64,000 bases of DNA, from NCBI RefSeq assembly GCF_032051675.1, contig NZ_CP116968.1, positions 4,519,001-4,583,000 on the forward strand, in the 5' to 3' direction. This document shows, piece after piece, positions 26,847-35,777 of the stretch. Position numbers and translations under genes: made by a program. Origin of the DNA: Candidatus Nitrospira neomarina. GTDB taxonomy: Bacteria; Nitrospirota; Nitrospiria; Nitrospirales; UBA8639. Each line of letters starts with the position of its first letter. Position 1 is the stretch's first letter. The notes under the pieces are model-generated. The model saw nothing but the letters and a program-made list of their open reading frames with translations, ran no database searches and had not been told where the DNA came from.

Positions 26847-28070
26847 TTACCATAAGGCTTCAAGGATTTTCGACATATCCCATCCTTCCCGAATCGGGTC
26901 CAAGGCTTTTTCAATCGATCGATGAGGGATTGTGGGGCTTTGTGCCGCTAAATCAATGATTTCCTGTTCAGGATAGGGTTGGTCCAAGGAGTCCTTGAGT
27001 AATTTAATAGTAGGGGTCATTCGACTATGACTAGACACCCACACAACGACGGCCTGCTCCCCGGTATTCAGCCGAACCAGGGAACCAATTGGATACACCC
27101 CTAAGAGTTGAATTAATCGTTGGACGAGATAAAGATGATATTGCCCTCCGACAGCAGCCTGATACAGCTCGGATAAAGCCCGGGCAGGTGGCACGGGCGG
27201 ACAGCCGCATCGTCCGCTAATTTGCGCGTCATACGTATCGGCAATGCTCAATATTTGGGTGAGTTCCGAAATCTCAAGGCCTCGTAATCCCCTGGGATAA
27301 CCGGAGCCGTCAAGCCGCTCATGGTGTTCAAAGACCATCCGTTTCGACTCGTCAGGAATATCGGGGAATTGCTTAAGAATGGCCACGCCCATTTCACAAT
27401 GCGCCTGCATAAGTTTCTGCTCTTGCGGTGTGAATCGTTCCACCTTGCGGATCATATTCAACGGGAGGCGAAGTTGTCCGATGTCGTGGAGAAGAGCGGC
27501 AAGCCCAACGAGTTTTAATTGTGTCGGATTGCAGCCGTGTTCGTGTCCGATGGCCATGGCTAACATTCCCGTATCGACCCCATGAGAGGCCAGGTTTGGA
27601 TCGAAACGACGCATTTGAATCAGCGACACCATGGCGGTCTGGTGGTCTAAGATTCCATCAAGCAGGATGCTGACCACACTTCGGACTTCCTGGATGTGTT
27701 GGGGAGTGGGCGTCTCCATTTGACGGAAAAATACCTCCATGGTGGAGATAGCTTCTGCGCGAAGGAGACGTGCGGCCTCAATGTCTTCCGGTTTGGGCCC
27801 TGACCCCACCCTGGGGGATGTTAACGAGGTTGAGGAAGAAAGGTCTTGGTCTTCTGACGTGTGCTGAACGTCACCCACCTCGGCAAGATCGCACCCCTTT
27901 TCCGTGTCGATCTGGACTTCCTTAATTCCATAATTGCGCAATAGGGCAATCTCATCCTCTCGTTTGATCGTCCATTTGTGACGGAGAAATGGGGTTTTAA
28001 ACCATGATCGGTCCATGCCCGTGATATACATCCCAGGCCGCAGGTCATGAATAGATATACGTTTATTCAT
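26847..28070 (-). CDS. HD-GYP cyclic-di-GMP phosphodiesterase with DUF3391
   Basis: 407 residues from the ATG at 28070. The N-terminal DUF3391 region (RPGMYITGMDRSWFKTPF) aligns with the start of the paralogue at 37364, which fixes the start. An acidic linker follows. The HD-GYP domain has LLHDIGQLRLP (H about 195, D about 196) and HHERLDGSGYPRGL (about residue 255). HD-GYP enzymes degrade cyclic di-GMP. Both hallmark motifs are intact, so activity is likely. It lies 52 bases upstream of the hybrid kinase gene, on the same strand. Confidence 0.9.
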   Translation of the reverse strand: MNKRISIHDLRPGMYITGMDRSWFKTPFLRHKWTIKREDEIALLRNYGIKEVQIDTEKGCDLAEVGDVQHTSEDQDLSSSTSLTSPRVGSGPKPEDIEAARLLRAEAISTMEVFFRQMETPTPQHIQEVRSVVSILLDGILDHQTAMVSLIQMRRFDPNLASHGVDTGMLAMAIGHEHGCNPTQLKLVGLAALLHDIGQLRLPLNMIRKVERFTPQEQKLMQAHCEMGVAILKQFPDIPDESKRMVFEHHERLDGSGYPRGLRGLEISELTQILSIADTYDAQISGRCGCPPVPPARALSELYQAAVGGQYHLYLVQRLIQLLGVYPIGSLVRLNTGEQAVVVWVSSHSRMTPTIKLLKDSLDQPYPEQEIIDLAAQSPTIPHRSIEKALDPIREGWDMSKILEALW

Positions 28071-28235
28071 GGTGCAGGGTTGGGCAAAAGGGGATAAAAA
28101 ACGCACCAGATGAGATGTGAGATGTACAGATGGGTACCAATCAACCGGGGACTGGATGGAATCGCGCCAATGGTAACGAGTTTCCCTTAAAAGGGCAAGA
28201 GATGGCCGGCAATGAGAAGAAAAACAGGAGAAGGC

Positions 28236-28808
28236 TTAGGAGGAGCGTTTGAGAATTCGATCAATGCGGCCGGCAATCTCCGTCGCTTCCTCCGGGTGAC
28301 CTCCAGCCAGTAGGAGGGCATGGTAAGTTTGCAGGGTGGAGAGTAATTGCGGGGCAGAAAGTCCCCAGGATTTTTCACGAATGGCTAAGGCTCGCTTAAG
28401 AAGTGGACGAGCCATCTCCAATTGGTTTTTCCCCTGATATAACGAGGCGAGGGCAGCCAAAGGATCGGCCATCCGAAGATGTTCAGAACCCAAAGATTGA
28501 GCCAACAGCGGCAAGGCTTCCCAATAATAGGCTTCGGCCTGAATCTCTTGTCCTTCCAACCGGGCGACCTCTCCCAGCTGATAAATCACCAGGGCATATC
28601 GTTCATCGGTCGGCCCCTGTTTTCGAACCGATGGTAACAGACGATGAAGCAGGTCTTTGGCTTCTTGCAACTGTCCCCGGGAGAGAGCAGCATGGATCTG
28701 TTCCCATTGCCTATCCCATTCGGACGATATCGGGCACCCGGTGAGGAGGCAGATGAGACCTGCAAGCAGCCACCCTATAATCCATGTTCGGTTTGCGATG
28801 TGGTTCAT
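28236..28808 (-). CDS. TPR lipoprotein
   Basis: 190 residues from the ATG at 28808, giving a signal with lipobox LLTGC. About four helical repeats follow, typical of tetratricopeptide proteins (QLGEVARLEGQEIQAEAYYWEAL, LAALASLYQGKNQLEMARPLL). It is probably a scaffold in the periplasm. The partner is unknown. No clear ribosome site is visible. It is on the same strand as, and 165 bases before, the HD-GYP gene. Confidence 0.72.
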   Translation of the reverse strand: MNHIANRTWIIGWLLAGLICLLTGCPISSEWDRQWEQIHAALSRGQLQEAKDLLHRLLPSVRKQGPTDERYALVIYQLGEVARLEGQEIQAEAYYWEALPLLAQSLGSEHLRMADPLAALASLYQGKNQLEMARPLLKRALAIREKSWGLSAPQLLSTLQTYHALLLAGGHPEEATEIAGRIDRILKRSS

Positions 28809-28970
28809 AAATGTCGGACGCGCCTTGACATCTAACGGAAGGAGCAAGTGAGTGAAAAAACCCTCGCGTTAGAATAAGGCAACCATCATGGGGAAATCCT
28901 GTGACATTCTGGACATTTTCCGCCACTCTTTGTAGGGTACCCTGGTGCAGGGCCCGTGACGGAGATGAAG

Positions 28971-30443
28971 ATGCTTGACCAGGTATTGCGATATTGCCAG
29001 CATGACGTGTGGAAGGAAGATGTTAATGCGTTAACTGGTTTTCGACAGTTCGGCGTCAAAGCGCTGCGTCTGGTATTGGTGGCGGTTGCCGAATTTCAGG
29101 AAAGTGTCCTGAGTATCCGGGCCACCAGTTTGGTCTACACCACTCTCCTGTCCCTGGTTCCGTTTTTAGCGGTCACCTTTTCGGTCCTCAAAGCCTTCGG
29201 CATACATCAAAAGATCCAACCGATTCTGGCGCAAGCGTTGGATCCGCTCGGGCCGAAAGGTATTGAGATTACCACGAATATCATCCAGTTTGTCGACAAC
29301 ATGCAAGTGGGGGTCTTGGGAGCGGTGGGCGTTGCGGGCCTGTTCTATACGACGTATTCCCTGATTGAAAAAATTGAAGAGGCTCTGAACTCGATTTGGC
29401 GGGTTGATGCAGGTCGCCCGTTGGCCAGAAGAATCACCGATTATTTAAGTGTCGTACTCGTGGGCCCTGTGTTCGTCTTTACGGCCTTCGGACTCACTGC
29501 CTCGGCGCAAAGTCATTGGCTTGTCCAAAAAATTCTTGAAGTCCAGCCGCTTGGCCATCTAATGGTCGTGCTCACCAATCTGCTGCCCTTCATTTTTATG
29601 TGCCTGGTGTTTACGTTTCTCTACAAGTTTCTGCCCTTTACAAAGGTCAATTTTAACTCAGCGCTGATCGGAGGAGTGACGGCAGGACTGCTCTGGCAAG
29701 TGGCCGGATTGGCGTTTGCATCATTCGTCGTCGGGACAGGACGGTATAGCGCCATATACTCAGGCTTTGCCGTGCTTATTCTCTTTCTCATTTGGCTCTA
29801 TGTCGGATGGCTCATTGTGCTGGCAGGAGCTCAAGTCGCCTATTATCATCAGCACCCATCCGCATACCTCTTACATTTAAGTCGAAAAAATCAGACTCCA
29901 CTCTTTCGAGAATACCTCACCCTGTCATTGCTCACCCATATTACCCGCCGGTTTTTATCGGGGAAGCCGCCTCTCAGGGCAGAGCAGTTAGCCCGCGCAC
30001 AAGGGGTGCCCCTTACGTTGGTGGAATCGCTCATCGATGATCTGGTAAAAGGCCAGATGGTCGTGAAAGGCGATAAACCCAAAGGACTGGTCTTGGCCCA
30101 GGCACCAGAGAATATTCCGGTAGTCGAGGTGTTACGGGTGGTTCAGCATCAATCCCATGACGGGCCCCAGGCATTTGTAGTGGGTTCAGATTCCATTAGT
30201 CGGGTCCTTAAACGAAGGGATGCGGCGGTGGAAGCCGCATTGGAAGGCACGACGTTGCGTGATTTGGTACGGCGTCAACCTGAAGCCATTGAAGAAGAGA
30301 GCGGAATGGATCAGGCCCAAGGTCAAGATCCCGGTGGGGCCGTTCACTCCGAGTCGGAGGGTGAGGCATTGGGTCCTCCAGGCTTTCTCCAAGAAACCAC
30401 ACATGCCGATCCTCCTGTTGTCAGGAAAGGGAGGGCAAGATAA
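28971..30443 (+). CDS. YihY/Rbn-family membrane protein
   Basis: 490 residues from the ATG at 28971 (GGAG six to seven bases before). Six hydrophobic segments between about 55 and 300 carry YihY signatures: SIRATSLVYTTLLSLVPFLAV, LFYTTYSLIEKIEEALNSIW and LIWLYVGWLIVLAGAQVAYY. The family was once named ribonuclease BN, but no nuclease activity is expected; the role is membrane-related and unsettled. A C-terminal cytosolic extension of about 180 residues holds a winged-helix-like part (LARAQGVPLTLVESLIDDLV) and an acidic tail. It is followed 27 bases later by a PhoD-like gene. Confidence 0.88.
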   Translation: MLDQVLRYCQHDVWKEDVNALTGFRQFGVKALRLVLVAVAEFQESVLSIRATSLVYTTLLSLVPFLAVTFSVLKAFGIHQKIQPILAQALDPLGPKGIEITTNIIQFVDNMQVGVLGAVGVAGLFYTTYSLIEKIEEALNSIWRVDAGRPLARRITDYLSVVLVGPVFVFTAFGLTASAQSHWLVQKILEVQPLGHLMVVLTNLLPFIFMCLVFTFLYKFLPFTKVNFNSALIGGVTAGLLWQVAGLAFASFVVGTGRYSAIYSGFAVLILFLIWLYVGWLIVLAGAQVAYYHQHPSAYLLHLSRKNQTPLFREYLTLSLLTHITRRFLSGKPPLRAEQLARAQGVPLTLVESLIDDLVKGQMVVKGDKPKGLVLAQAPENIPVVEVLRVVQHQSHDGPQAFVVGSDSISRVLKRRDAAVEAALEGTTLRDLVRRQPEAIEEESGMDQAQGQDPGGAVHSESEGEALGPPGFLQETTHADPPVVRKGRAR

Positions 30444-30470
30444 TGAACGTGTGCTGAAAAGGGTAGGAAG

Positions 30471-31928
30471 ATGACTATGTGGATTGTCCCGGGTGCCCCT
30501 CTCAATGATGGTCAAGGCTGGCGCATTTGGTGCTCGCAAAAAGGGGAAGGCAGTTTTGTTCCACCCGCTATTGAAGTGCGACAAGGTGGTACCATGGTCC
30601 CCGTTCATACTGAATGGAAGCTGTTGCCTCCATTATCAGGGTTAAAACGACGGATGGGGATAATGTCTGTGCGGTTACAAAGCTCCCCGCCACCACAAGG
30701 TGCAACCTTTGAGATCCAGGTGGGGACGAACAATGACGCCGACGTTCAAACGTTTTTCTGGTCGACCCTTCCTCAGAACGTTACTGACAAAGGAGTGACG
30801 TTTCTCTTTTCCTCCTGTTTTTGGCAGAACAACGACCGGGATGGATATTACCGCGCAGGCATGAGGGAGTTGAAAATATTATGTCAGCCGCATTTTAAAA
30901 TGCTGATTGGGGACCAAGTCTATCTCGACTGGCCTCTTTATTGGGATATGGCTGATAAGGAGGCGATTCAACTGTTTGGAAAACGATATCGGCAATATTG
31001 GGAAGACGAACATTACCGGGAAGTTCTTCAACTCAACCCAAATTTTATCACGTGTGATGATCACGAATATTGGAACGATTATCCTGAAAAGCAGAAACAT
31101 TTAATTCAGGCATGGACTGATTCACACTGCAAGACCTATGGTCCTGTTGCTGATCAACTCTATTATCAATATCAGCAATGCCTGAATCCTGATGAAGCCC
31201 GCTGGTATTCTTTTGTGATCGATCCCGTTTCTTTTTTTGTTACCGATACCCGGTCCACTCGGGGGGAGTGCCGCGACAAAGGAGCCGGACATTTTATTTT
31301 GGACGATCAATGGAATGCACTAGAAGCCTGGCAACAAGGGTTGCAGGGGCCTGGCGTGCTGGTATTAGGGCAACCTCTTTTTCAAAAAGACGGGAATTAC
31401 AAAGATCATTCTTTATCCAATTTCAAGGAAGATTACGTCCGACTCTGGCGCGTGTTTGAGCGGAGTTTAGGCGGAAAGAACACGCAGGGAATGCCACACG
31501 ACATTTTGATTCTTTCGGGGGATATTCACACCGGCCGATATGCTGAAGCACATGGTCCTTTCCCCGATGCGCCTTATGGCGTGCCGGAATTCATCGCCTC
31601 TCCCGCCGCGATGATTAGTCCGGGTAATACTCGACCGGAGGAGCCACCTCAACGAATTCGGGTCAAGCCGAATGCCCAGGGCGGTGAATCCGTCTGGAAC
31701 ATTGATCCACAAAAAAATGTCGAGGTCATGACCATTCAGAACAATGTCGGTATTGTGCGGATGTTTCCCGGCAGCCAGGCTGGAGGAACACCTCGGGTGC
31801 GATTCGAGCTGGAATTGTGGCGGTTGCCGGCTAAGCGTATTGAATTGGATTGGGATGAAGACCCTCCTCCTCAAGGAGTAGGAGGTCCATTAAAGTGTGT
31901 CTTTAAGAAGGAGTTGCGGCTTCGTTAG
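30471..31928 (+). CDS. PhoD-like metallophosphatase
   Basis: 485 residues. The N-terminal beta domain (about 1-105) is followed by a PhoD-type catalytic domain: FLFSSCFWQNNDRDGYY, IGDQVYLDW (147-154), CDDHEYWND (about 195-203), VTDTRSTRGEC and LSGDIHTGRYAEAHG. These Asp, His and Asn residues bind the metal centre in the family. PhoD-like enzymes are phosphatases or phosphodiesterases. The usual Tat signal is missing here, so it probably acts in the cytoplasm. The next gene, at 32006, appears to be in the same unit. Confidence 0.82.
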   Translation: MTMWIVPGAPLNDGQGWRIWCSQKGEGSFVPPAIEVRQGGTMVPVHTEWKLLPPLSGLKRRMGIMSVRLQSSPPPQGATFEIQVGTNNDADVQTFFWSTLPQNVTDKGVTFLFSSCFWQNNDRDGYYRAGMRELKILCQPHFKMLIGDQVYLDWPLYWDMADKEAIQLFGKRYRQYWEDEHYREVLQLNPNFITCDDHEYWNDYPEKQKHLIQAWTDSHCKTYGPVADQLYYQYQQCLNPDEARWYSFVIDPVSFFVTDTRSTRGECRDKGAGHFILDDQWNALEAWQQGLQGPGVLVLGQPLFQKDGNYKDHSLSNFKEDYVRLWRVFERSLGGKNTQGMPHDILILSGDIHTGRYAEAHGPFPDAPYGVPEFIASPAAMISPGNTRPEEPPQRIRVKPNAQGGESVWNIDPQKNVEVMTIQNNVGIVRMFPGSQAGGTPRVRFELELWRLPAKRIELDWDEDPPPQGVGGPLKCVFKKELRLR

Positions 31929-32005
31929 CGATACGGAAGATTTTCACAGAACCACGTCATCCATTCAGATCGTTTTTCGAGTGATGTGAAGAAAGGAAAT
32001 TCATT

Positions 32006-32791
32006 ATGCGCCATTCTCAAACCTCAACCAGAAATCCGGCCATCAAGGACTGGACCAGCAAATATGGCAAACGCACCAACCTGCAATTTTTCAATGATGC
32101 GTTTGCCGCCTTGCAAAAACAGGACATCGGCAATCGTGGATTGATGACCGTGGGGTTGATCGGCAGCCGGGACCTTCCCGGACATACATTGCGAACGGCA
32201 CAGTCCATGTTGCGGTGGGATTTACGCCCGAGTTTCTGGTCGCATGTGTTTGTGGTGGCCGAACCCGTCACCTCTCGTACGTCATTGCGGGCTCTGCCGA
32301 TTCTTGAAGTTCCGCTGCATCCACGCAACGGGATGTTCCCAAGGCCGGAATGTAATGGCATTAATGAAGGCACATTAGGCCTGTATGAGGACAAAGACAT
32401 CGATGCGAATGTCGGACTTGTGGCTGTCAGTATGACGGATGAGGAGGCCAAAAAGCTTAAAAAACGCGCGAGGGACTGGAATCAGGATCGTGTCCGTTAC
32501 AACTTTTGGGAGATGTTGGGAGTTTGGCAAAGCTATCTCTGGTCGCAAGGGGCCAAGCGCAATCCGTTGCGGGAGGGTATGCCCATCGCCGCCTCGTCGT
32601 ATATTGAATTCATCTTTGAAGGCGTGGGTTTGGGTGTGACTCCGGGTACCTCCGAGCGCAACAGCGCCCCGGAGCACCTGTGGAATGCGGCCTGCTGGTG
32701 GCACAAGGCCTTCAAGGAGCAGGACCGGCAAGTGGCCGGGATGTTTGTGGCTCGCGATCCCGGCTGTGCTATGCTCCGTCCTAACGAATAA
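32006..32791 (+). CDS. Unrecognised protein, possible degenerate papain-fold
   Basis: 261 residues; AAAGGA lies about eight bases before the ATG. No signal peptide. I do not recognise a family with certainty. RPSFWSHVFVVAEP (His80), then RVRYNFWEMLGVW, then AASSYIEFIFEGVGLGVTPG with SAPEHLW behind it follow the order of permuted NlpC/P60 (YiiX-like) proteins, where a His strand precedes a CSELV-type helix. At the position of the nucleophile this protein has Ala/Ser (about 196-198), so it would be inactive or Ser-based. This is inference. It lies 77 bases after the PhoD-like gene. Confidence 0.7.
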   Translation: MRHSQTSTRNPAIKDWTSKYGKRTNLQFFNDAFAALQKQDIGNRGLMTVGLIGSRDLPGHTLRTAQSMLRWDLRPSFWSHVFVVAEPVTSRTSLRALPILEVPLHPRNGMFPRPECNGINEGTLGLYEDKDIDANVGLVAVSMTDEEAKKLKKRARDWNQDRVRYNFWEMLGVWQSYLWSQGAKRNPLREGMPIAASSYIEFIFEGVGLGVTPGTSERNSAPEHLWNAACWWHKAFKEQDRQVAGMFVARDPGCAMLRPNE

Positions 32792-33169
32792 GTCCCATCT
32801 ATAGGGACATAACATTAAAGTCGTGGTTGATCCACTAATTTCCACAGGGGTTTTGCGGGGATCTATTCGAAAAAATGAGCATCCATTCCCGATGGCCGAT
32901 GTTGGGATTGATACCTGTTTCCTCTGCTGCGGCTGGTTCCCAAAATTTTTCCTTTCTCTTTTTTGAATGGGCTTTTTCTCTGAAGTAGACAAAGTAGCGA
33001 GGTGGGAGTAGAAGTGCGATGTGGCCTATGAACTATAATAGGACACTTTACAATTGTTGACGATACGGCTTTGATCTATCTATCTCCCCCAACTGTATTG
33101 TGCATTCTGTAGGGGGGCGCCCTCTCCTTAAAAAGTGGGGTATGAATCCGTAAAAATGAGGATGAAAAT
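32792..33169. other. Intergenic region upstream of aguB
   Basis: No gene seen. It should hold the aguB promoter. I see no riboswitch-like conserved core. Confidence 0.4.
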
Positions 33170-34051
33170 GTGGTGAAAATCGGATTGATTCAAATGGCTT
33201 GCTCCGCCAATCCCGGTGAGAATCTGGAGCATGCGGTGGACAAGGTTGAGGAAGTGGCGCGAAACGGGGCGCAGGTTATCTGCCTGCCTGAGTTGTTTCG
33301 CTCTCAATATTTTTGTCAGAAGGAAGATGCCGCTCTATTTGATTTGGCAGAATCCGTTCCTGGGCCTTCCACCGATGCCTTGGCTAAAATTACTAAAACG
33401 CATCGTGTGACCATTTTGGTGTCGGTGTTTGAGCGGAGGACGGCAGGGGTCTACCATAATTCCATTGTCGTGTTAGACGAGCGAGGAGAGATAGCCGGAC
33501 TGTATCGCAAGATGCATATTCCGGATGATCCAGCTTATTACGAGAAATTTTATTTCACTCCTGGGGATCGAGGGTTCCAGGCGCTGAGGACCACCCATGC
33601 AACGGTCGGGCCGTTGATTTGTTGGGATCAGTGGTATCCGGAGGCAGCGAGAATGACGGCCCTACAAGGAGCGGAGATCTTATTTTACCCTACGGCCATC
33701 GGCTGGCATCCCAAAGAAAAAACGGAAGAAGGCCAGGCGCAACGCGAAGCTTGGATGACGATCCAGCGCAGTCATGCCATTGCGAATGGGGTGTTTGTGG
33801 CGGCCGTGAACCGGGTCGGCCATGAGGCCCCGGCTGGCGGGGATGGGCTGGAATTTTGGGGCAGTTCGTTTGTCTGTGATCCCTTTGGGGTGGTGGTGGC
33901 GCAGGCGTCTGTTGAGAAAGAAGAAGTGCTAGTGGTGGATATTGATCTTAAACGCATTGAAGAAGTCCGCCGCAACTGGCCTTTTCTTCGCGATCGTCGC
34001 ATTGATGCGTATGGGGGGATCACGAAGCGATTTTTGGATGTGTCTCATTAA
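33170..34051 (+). CDS. aguB: N-carbamoylputrescine amidase
   Basis: 293 residues with a GTG start and GAGG eight bases upstream. Nitrilase superfamily: catalytic Glu41 (LPELFRSQYFCQ), Lys114 (YRKMHIPDDPAYYEK) and Cys151 (LICWDQWYPEAAR). The DDPAYYEKFYFTPGD and CWDQWYPE stretches are typical of AguB rather than other nitrilases. It converts N-carbamoylputrescine to putrescine, CO2 and ammonia. The agmatine deiminase frame follows, so the two encode the two-step route from agmatine to putrescine in the cytoplasm. Confidence 0.93.
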   Translation: MVKIGLIQMACSANPGENLEHAVDKVEEVARNGAQVICLPELFRSQYFCQKEDAALFDLAESVPGPSTDALAKITKTHRVTILVSVFERRTAGVYHNSIVVLDERGEIAGLYRKMHIPDDPAYYEKFYFTPGDRGFQALRTTHATVGPLICWDQWYPEAARMTALQGAEILFYPTAIGWHPKEKTEEGQAQREAWMTIQRSHAIANGVFVAAVNRVGHEAPAGGDGLEFWGSSFVCDPFGVVVAQASVEKEEVLVVDIDLKRIEEVRRNWPFLRDRRIDAYGGITKRFLDVSH

Positions 34052-34078
34052 TCCGGCCTTTGTACAAATTTGCGGTGT

Positions 34079-34140
34079 TGACCCTTATCCTAGCCTTGTC
34101 TTTTTCTTTGAGGCCGAGCTCTTCCAGGAAGAGGGAAGCG
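34079..34140 (+). repeat. Left copy of direct repeat flanking DUF559
   Basis: Similar at about 70-75 % of positions to 34581-34641, with one single-base gap. Both begin TGACCC and share GAGGCC near the middle and a CTT-rich then GGAA/GGGAA-rich end. Confidence 0.65.
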
Positions 34141-34224
34141 CTGTACCTTCCAAATGAGTAGCATGTTTTCCAATCTTGCAATATTCCTCCTCCCTTTGGG
34201 GAAAGGATTAGGGTGAGGGAAGAG

Positions 34225-35754
34225 ATGAAGCGGATTGCACCCCAATGGCGATCCATTGCGGCCAGGTTACGTGGGAATCAATCGGATGCTGAACAACGGC
34301 TCTGGGGCCGGATTCGAGATGGTCAGGTTAAGGGATGGAAGTTCAGGCGGCAACATCCAATCGGTGGAAGTACTGTTGATTTCTGTTGTTTGGAAGGGAT
34401 GCTGATTATTGAGCTGGAAGGGGAACAACATCCAGAACAGAAAAAAGCAGATGAGGCGTGCATCAATTATTTGACGACGTTGGGTTTTCGGGTCCTTCGA
34501 TTTTGCAATGATGATGTGCTAACGAAGACTGATGATGTGGTGGAGGAGATTGTGAGAGCCATGGGAGTTTCTGAAAGCTTTGACCCTCTCCCTGACCTTG
34601 CCCTCTTTTCGAGGCCAAGTTCTTTTAGGGAAAGGGAAACGGAGGATTTCCCGACTGGTGTTTTTTCCGTTCAAGAGAAAACCCCTCATAGAGAGAGTAG
34701 GGCTGAATTAGGAATGAGAATGCCCGCAGAGTGGGAGCGACACGAGGCGACTTGGCTAGGATGGCCCCATAATACGAAAGATTGGCCCGGGAAAATGGGA
34801 GCGATCTCCTGGGTGTATGGGGAAATGGTTCGGAGGCTGTCTTTAGGAGAATCTGTTCGGATTCTCGTGAATGACAAAGACCATGAATTGAAAGCCAGGC
34901 GGGTGTTGGACAAAATTGGGGCCGATATGACCCGTATTCAATTTCTTCGTATTCCGACCAATCGGGGATGGGCACGTGACTTTGGCCCCATTTTCGTGAA
35001 ACGGGATCAGCCTGATTCCCAAGTGGCGATTGCCCGTTTTCGCTTTACAGCCTGGGCCAAGTATCCGGATTGGCAATTGGATGATCGTATCCCGGTTCGA
35101 TTAGGCCGGAAACTCAAGATTCCCGTGGTCCCTGTTGAGCGAAATGGTGAAGGTGTGGTTCTGGAAGGTGGCGCCATCGATGTGAATGGCCAAGGAACGT
35201 TGTTGACCACGGAAGAATGTGTTTTGGATCAGCAGGTCCAGGTACGGAATCCCGGGTTTTCCCGACAGGATTATGAGGAAGTGTTTGGCACACATTTAGG
35301 CATTTCCCAGGTTCTCTGGTTAGGGCAAGGCATTGCCGGTGACGATACGCATGGGCATGTTGATGATGTATGTCGGTTTGTGGATCCCTATACGGTGGTG
35401 CTGTGTCAGGAATCCAATCCAGCCGATGAAAACTATCGTCCCTTGGCTGAAAATGCCGAGCGACTAGAGGGAATGCGGGTGGAAAATGGGAGAAAGTTAC
35501 TGGTGGTCCCCTTGCCGATGCCTGGGCCGCTCTATTTTGAAGGGCGACGGCTACCTGCCAGTTATGCCAATTTTTATATCGGGAATGCTGTCGTGTTGGT
35601 GCCGACCTTTAATGATCCGCAGGATCGGGTGGCCTTAGGGATTATGTCTGACCTGTTTCCTGATCGAACGGTGGTAGGTATTCATGCCGTGGATCTGGTC
35701 TGGGGATTTGGGACCATTCATTGCTTGACGCAACAACAGCCAGCCTCTGATTAA
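34225..35754 (+). CDS. aguA: DUF559 nuclease domain fused in frame to agmatine deiminase
   Basis: 509 residues from the ATG at 34225 (GAGGG-AAGAG before it). Residues 1-115 are a DUF559/Vsr-like endonuclease-fold domain: NQSDAEQRLWGRIR, GWKFRRQHPIGGSTVDFCC, LIIELEGEQH and GFRVLRFCNDDVL. A charged linker (116-160) resembles translated repeat DNA. Residues about 165-509 are a full agmatine deiminase: MRMPAEWERHEATWLGWPHN, GWARDFGPIFV, GHVDDVCRF and IHCLTQQQP with catalytic Cys about 500. It hydrolyses agmatine to N-carbamoylputrescine, the substrate of AguB next door. An internal ATG at 34720 with AGGA six bases before it could start a normal-length AguA. Whether the cell makes the fusion, the short form or both cannot be told here. 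Confidence 0.88.
   Translation: MKRIAPQWRSIAARLRGNQSDAEQRLWGRIRDGQVKGWKFRRQHPIGGSTVDFCCLEGMLIIELEGEQHPEQKKADEACINYLTTLGFRVLRFCNDDVLTKTDDVVEEIVRAMGVSESFDPLPDLALFSRPSSFRERETEDFPTGVFSVQEKTPHRESRAELGMRMPAEWERHEATWLGWPHNTKDWPGKMGAISWVYGEMVRRLSLGESVRILVNDKDHELKARRVLDKIGADMTRIQFLRIPTNRGWARDFGPIFVKRDQPDSQVAIARFRFTAWAKYPDWQLDDRIPVRLGRKLKIPVVPVERNGEGVVLEGGAIDVNGQGTLLTTEECVLDQQVQVRNPGFSRQDYEEVFGTHLGISQVLWLGQGIAGDDTHGHVDDVCRFVDPYTVVLCQESNPADENYRPLAENAERLEGMRVENGRKLLVVPLPMPGPLYFEGRRLPASYANFYIGNAVVLVPTFNDPQDRVALGIMSDLFPDRTVVGIHAVDLVWGFGTIHCLTQQQPASD
34581..34641 (+). repeat. Right copy of direct repeat flanking DUF559
   Basis: Partner of 34079-34140. It lies inside the fused reading frame and encodes the linker between the two domains. 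Confidence 0.65.
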
Positions 35755-35777
35755 TTATTGATTCTCAAGGAGCGTTC

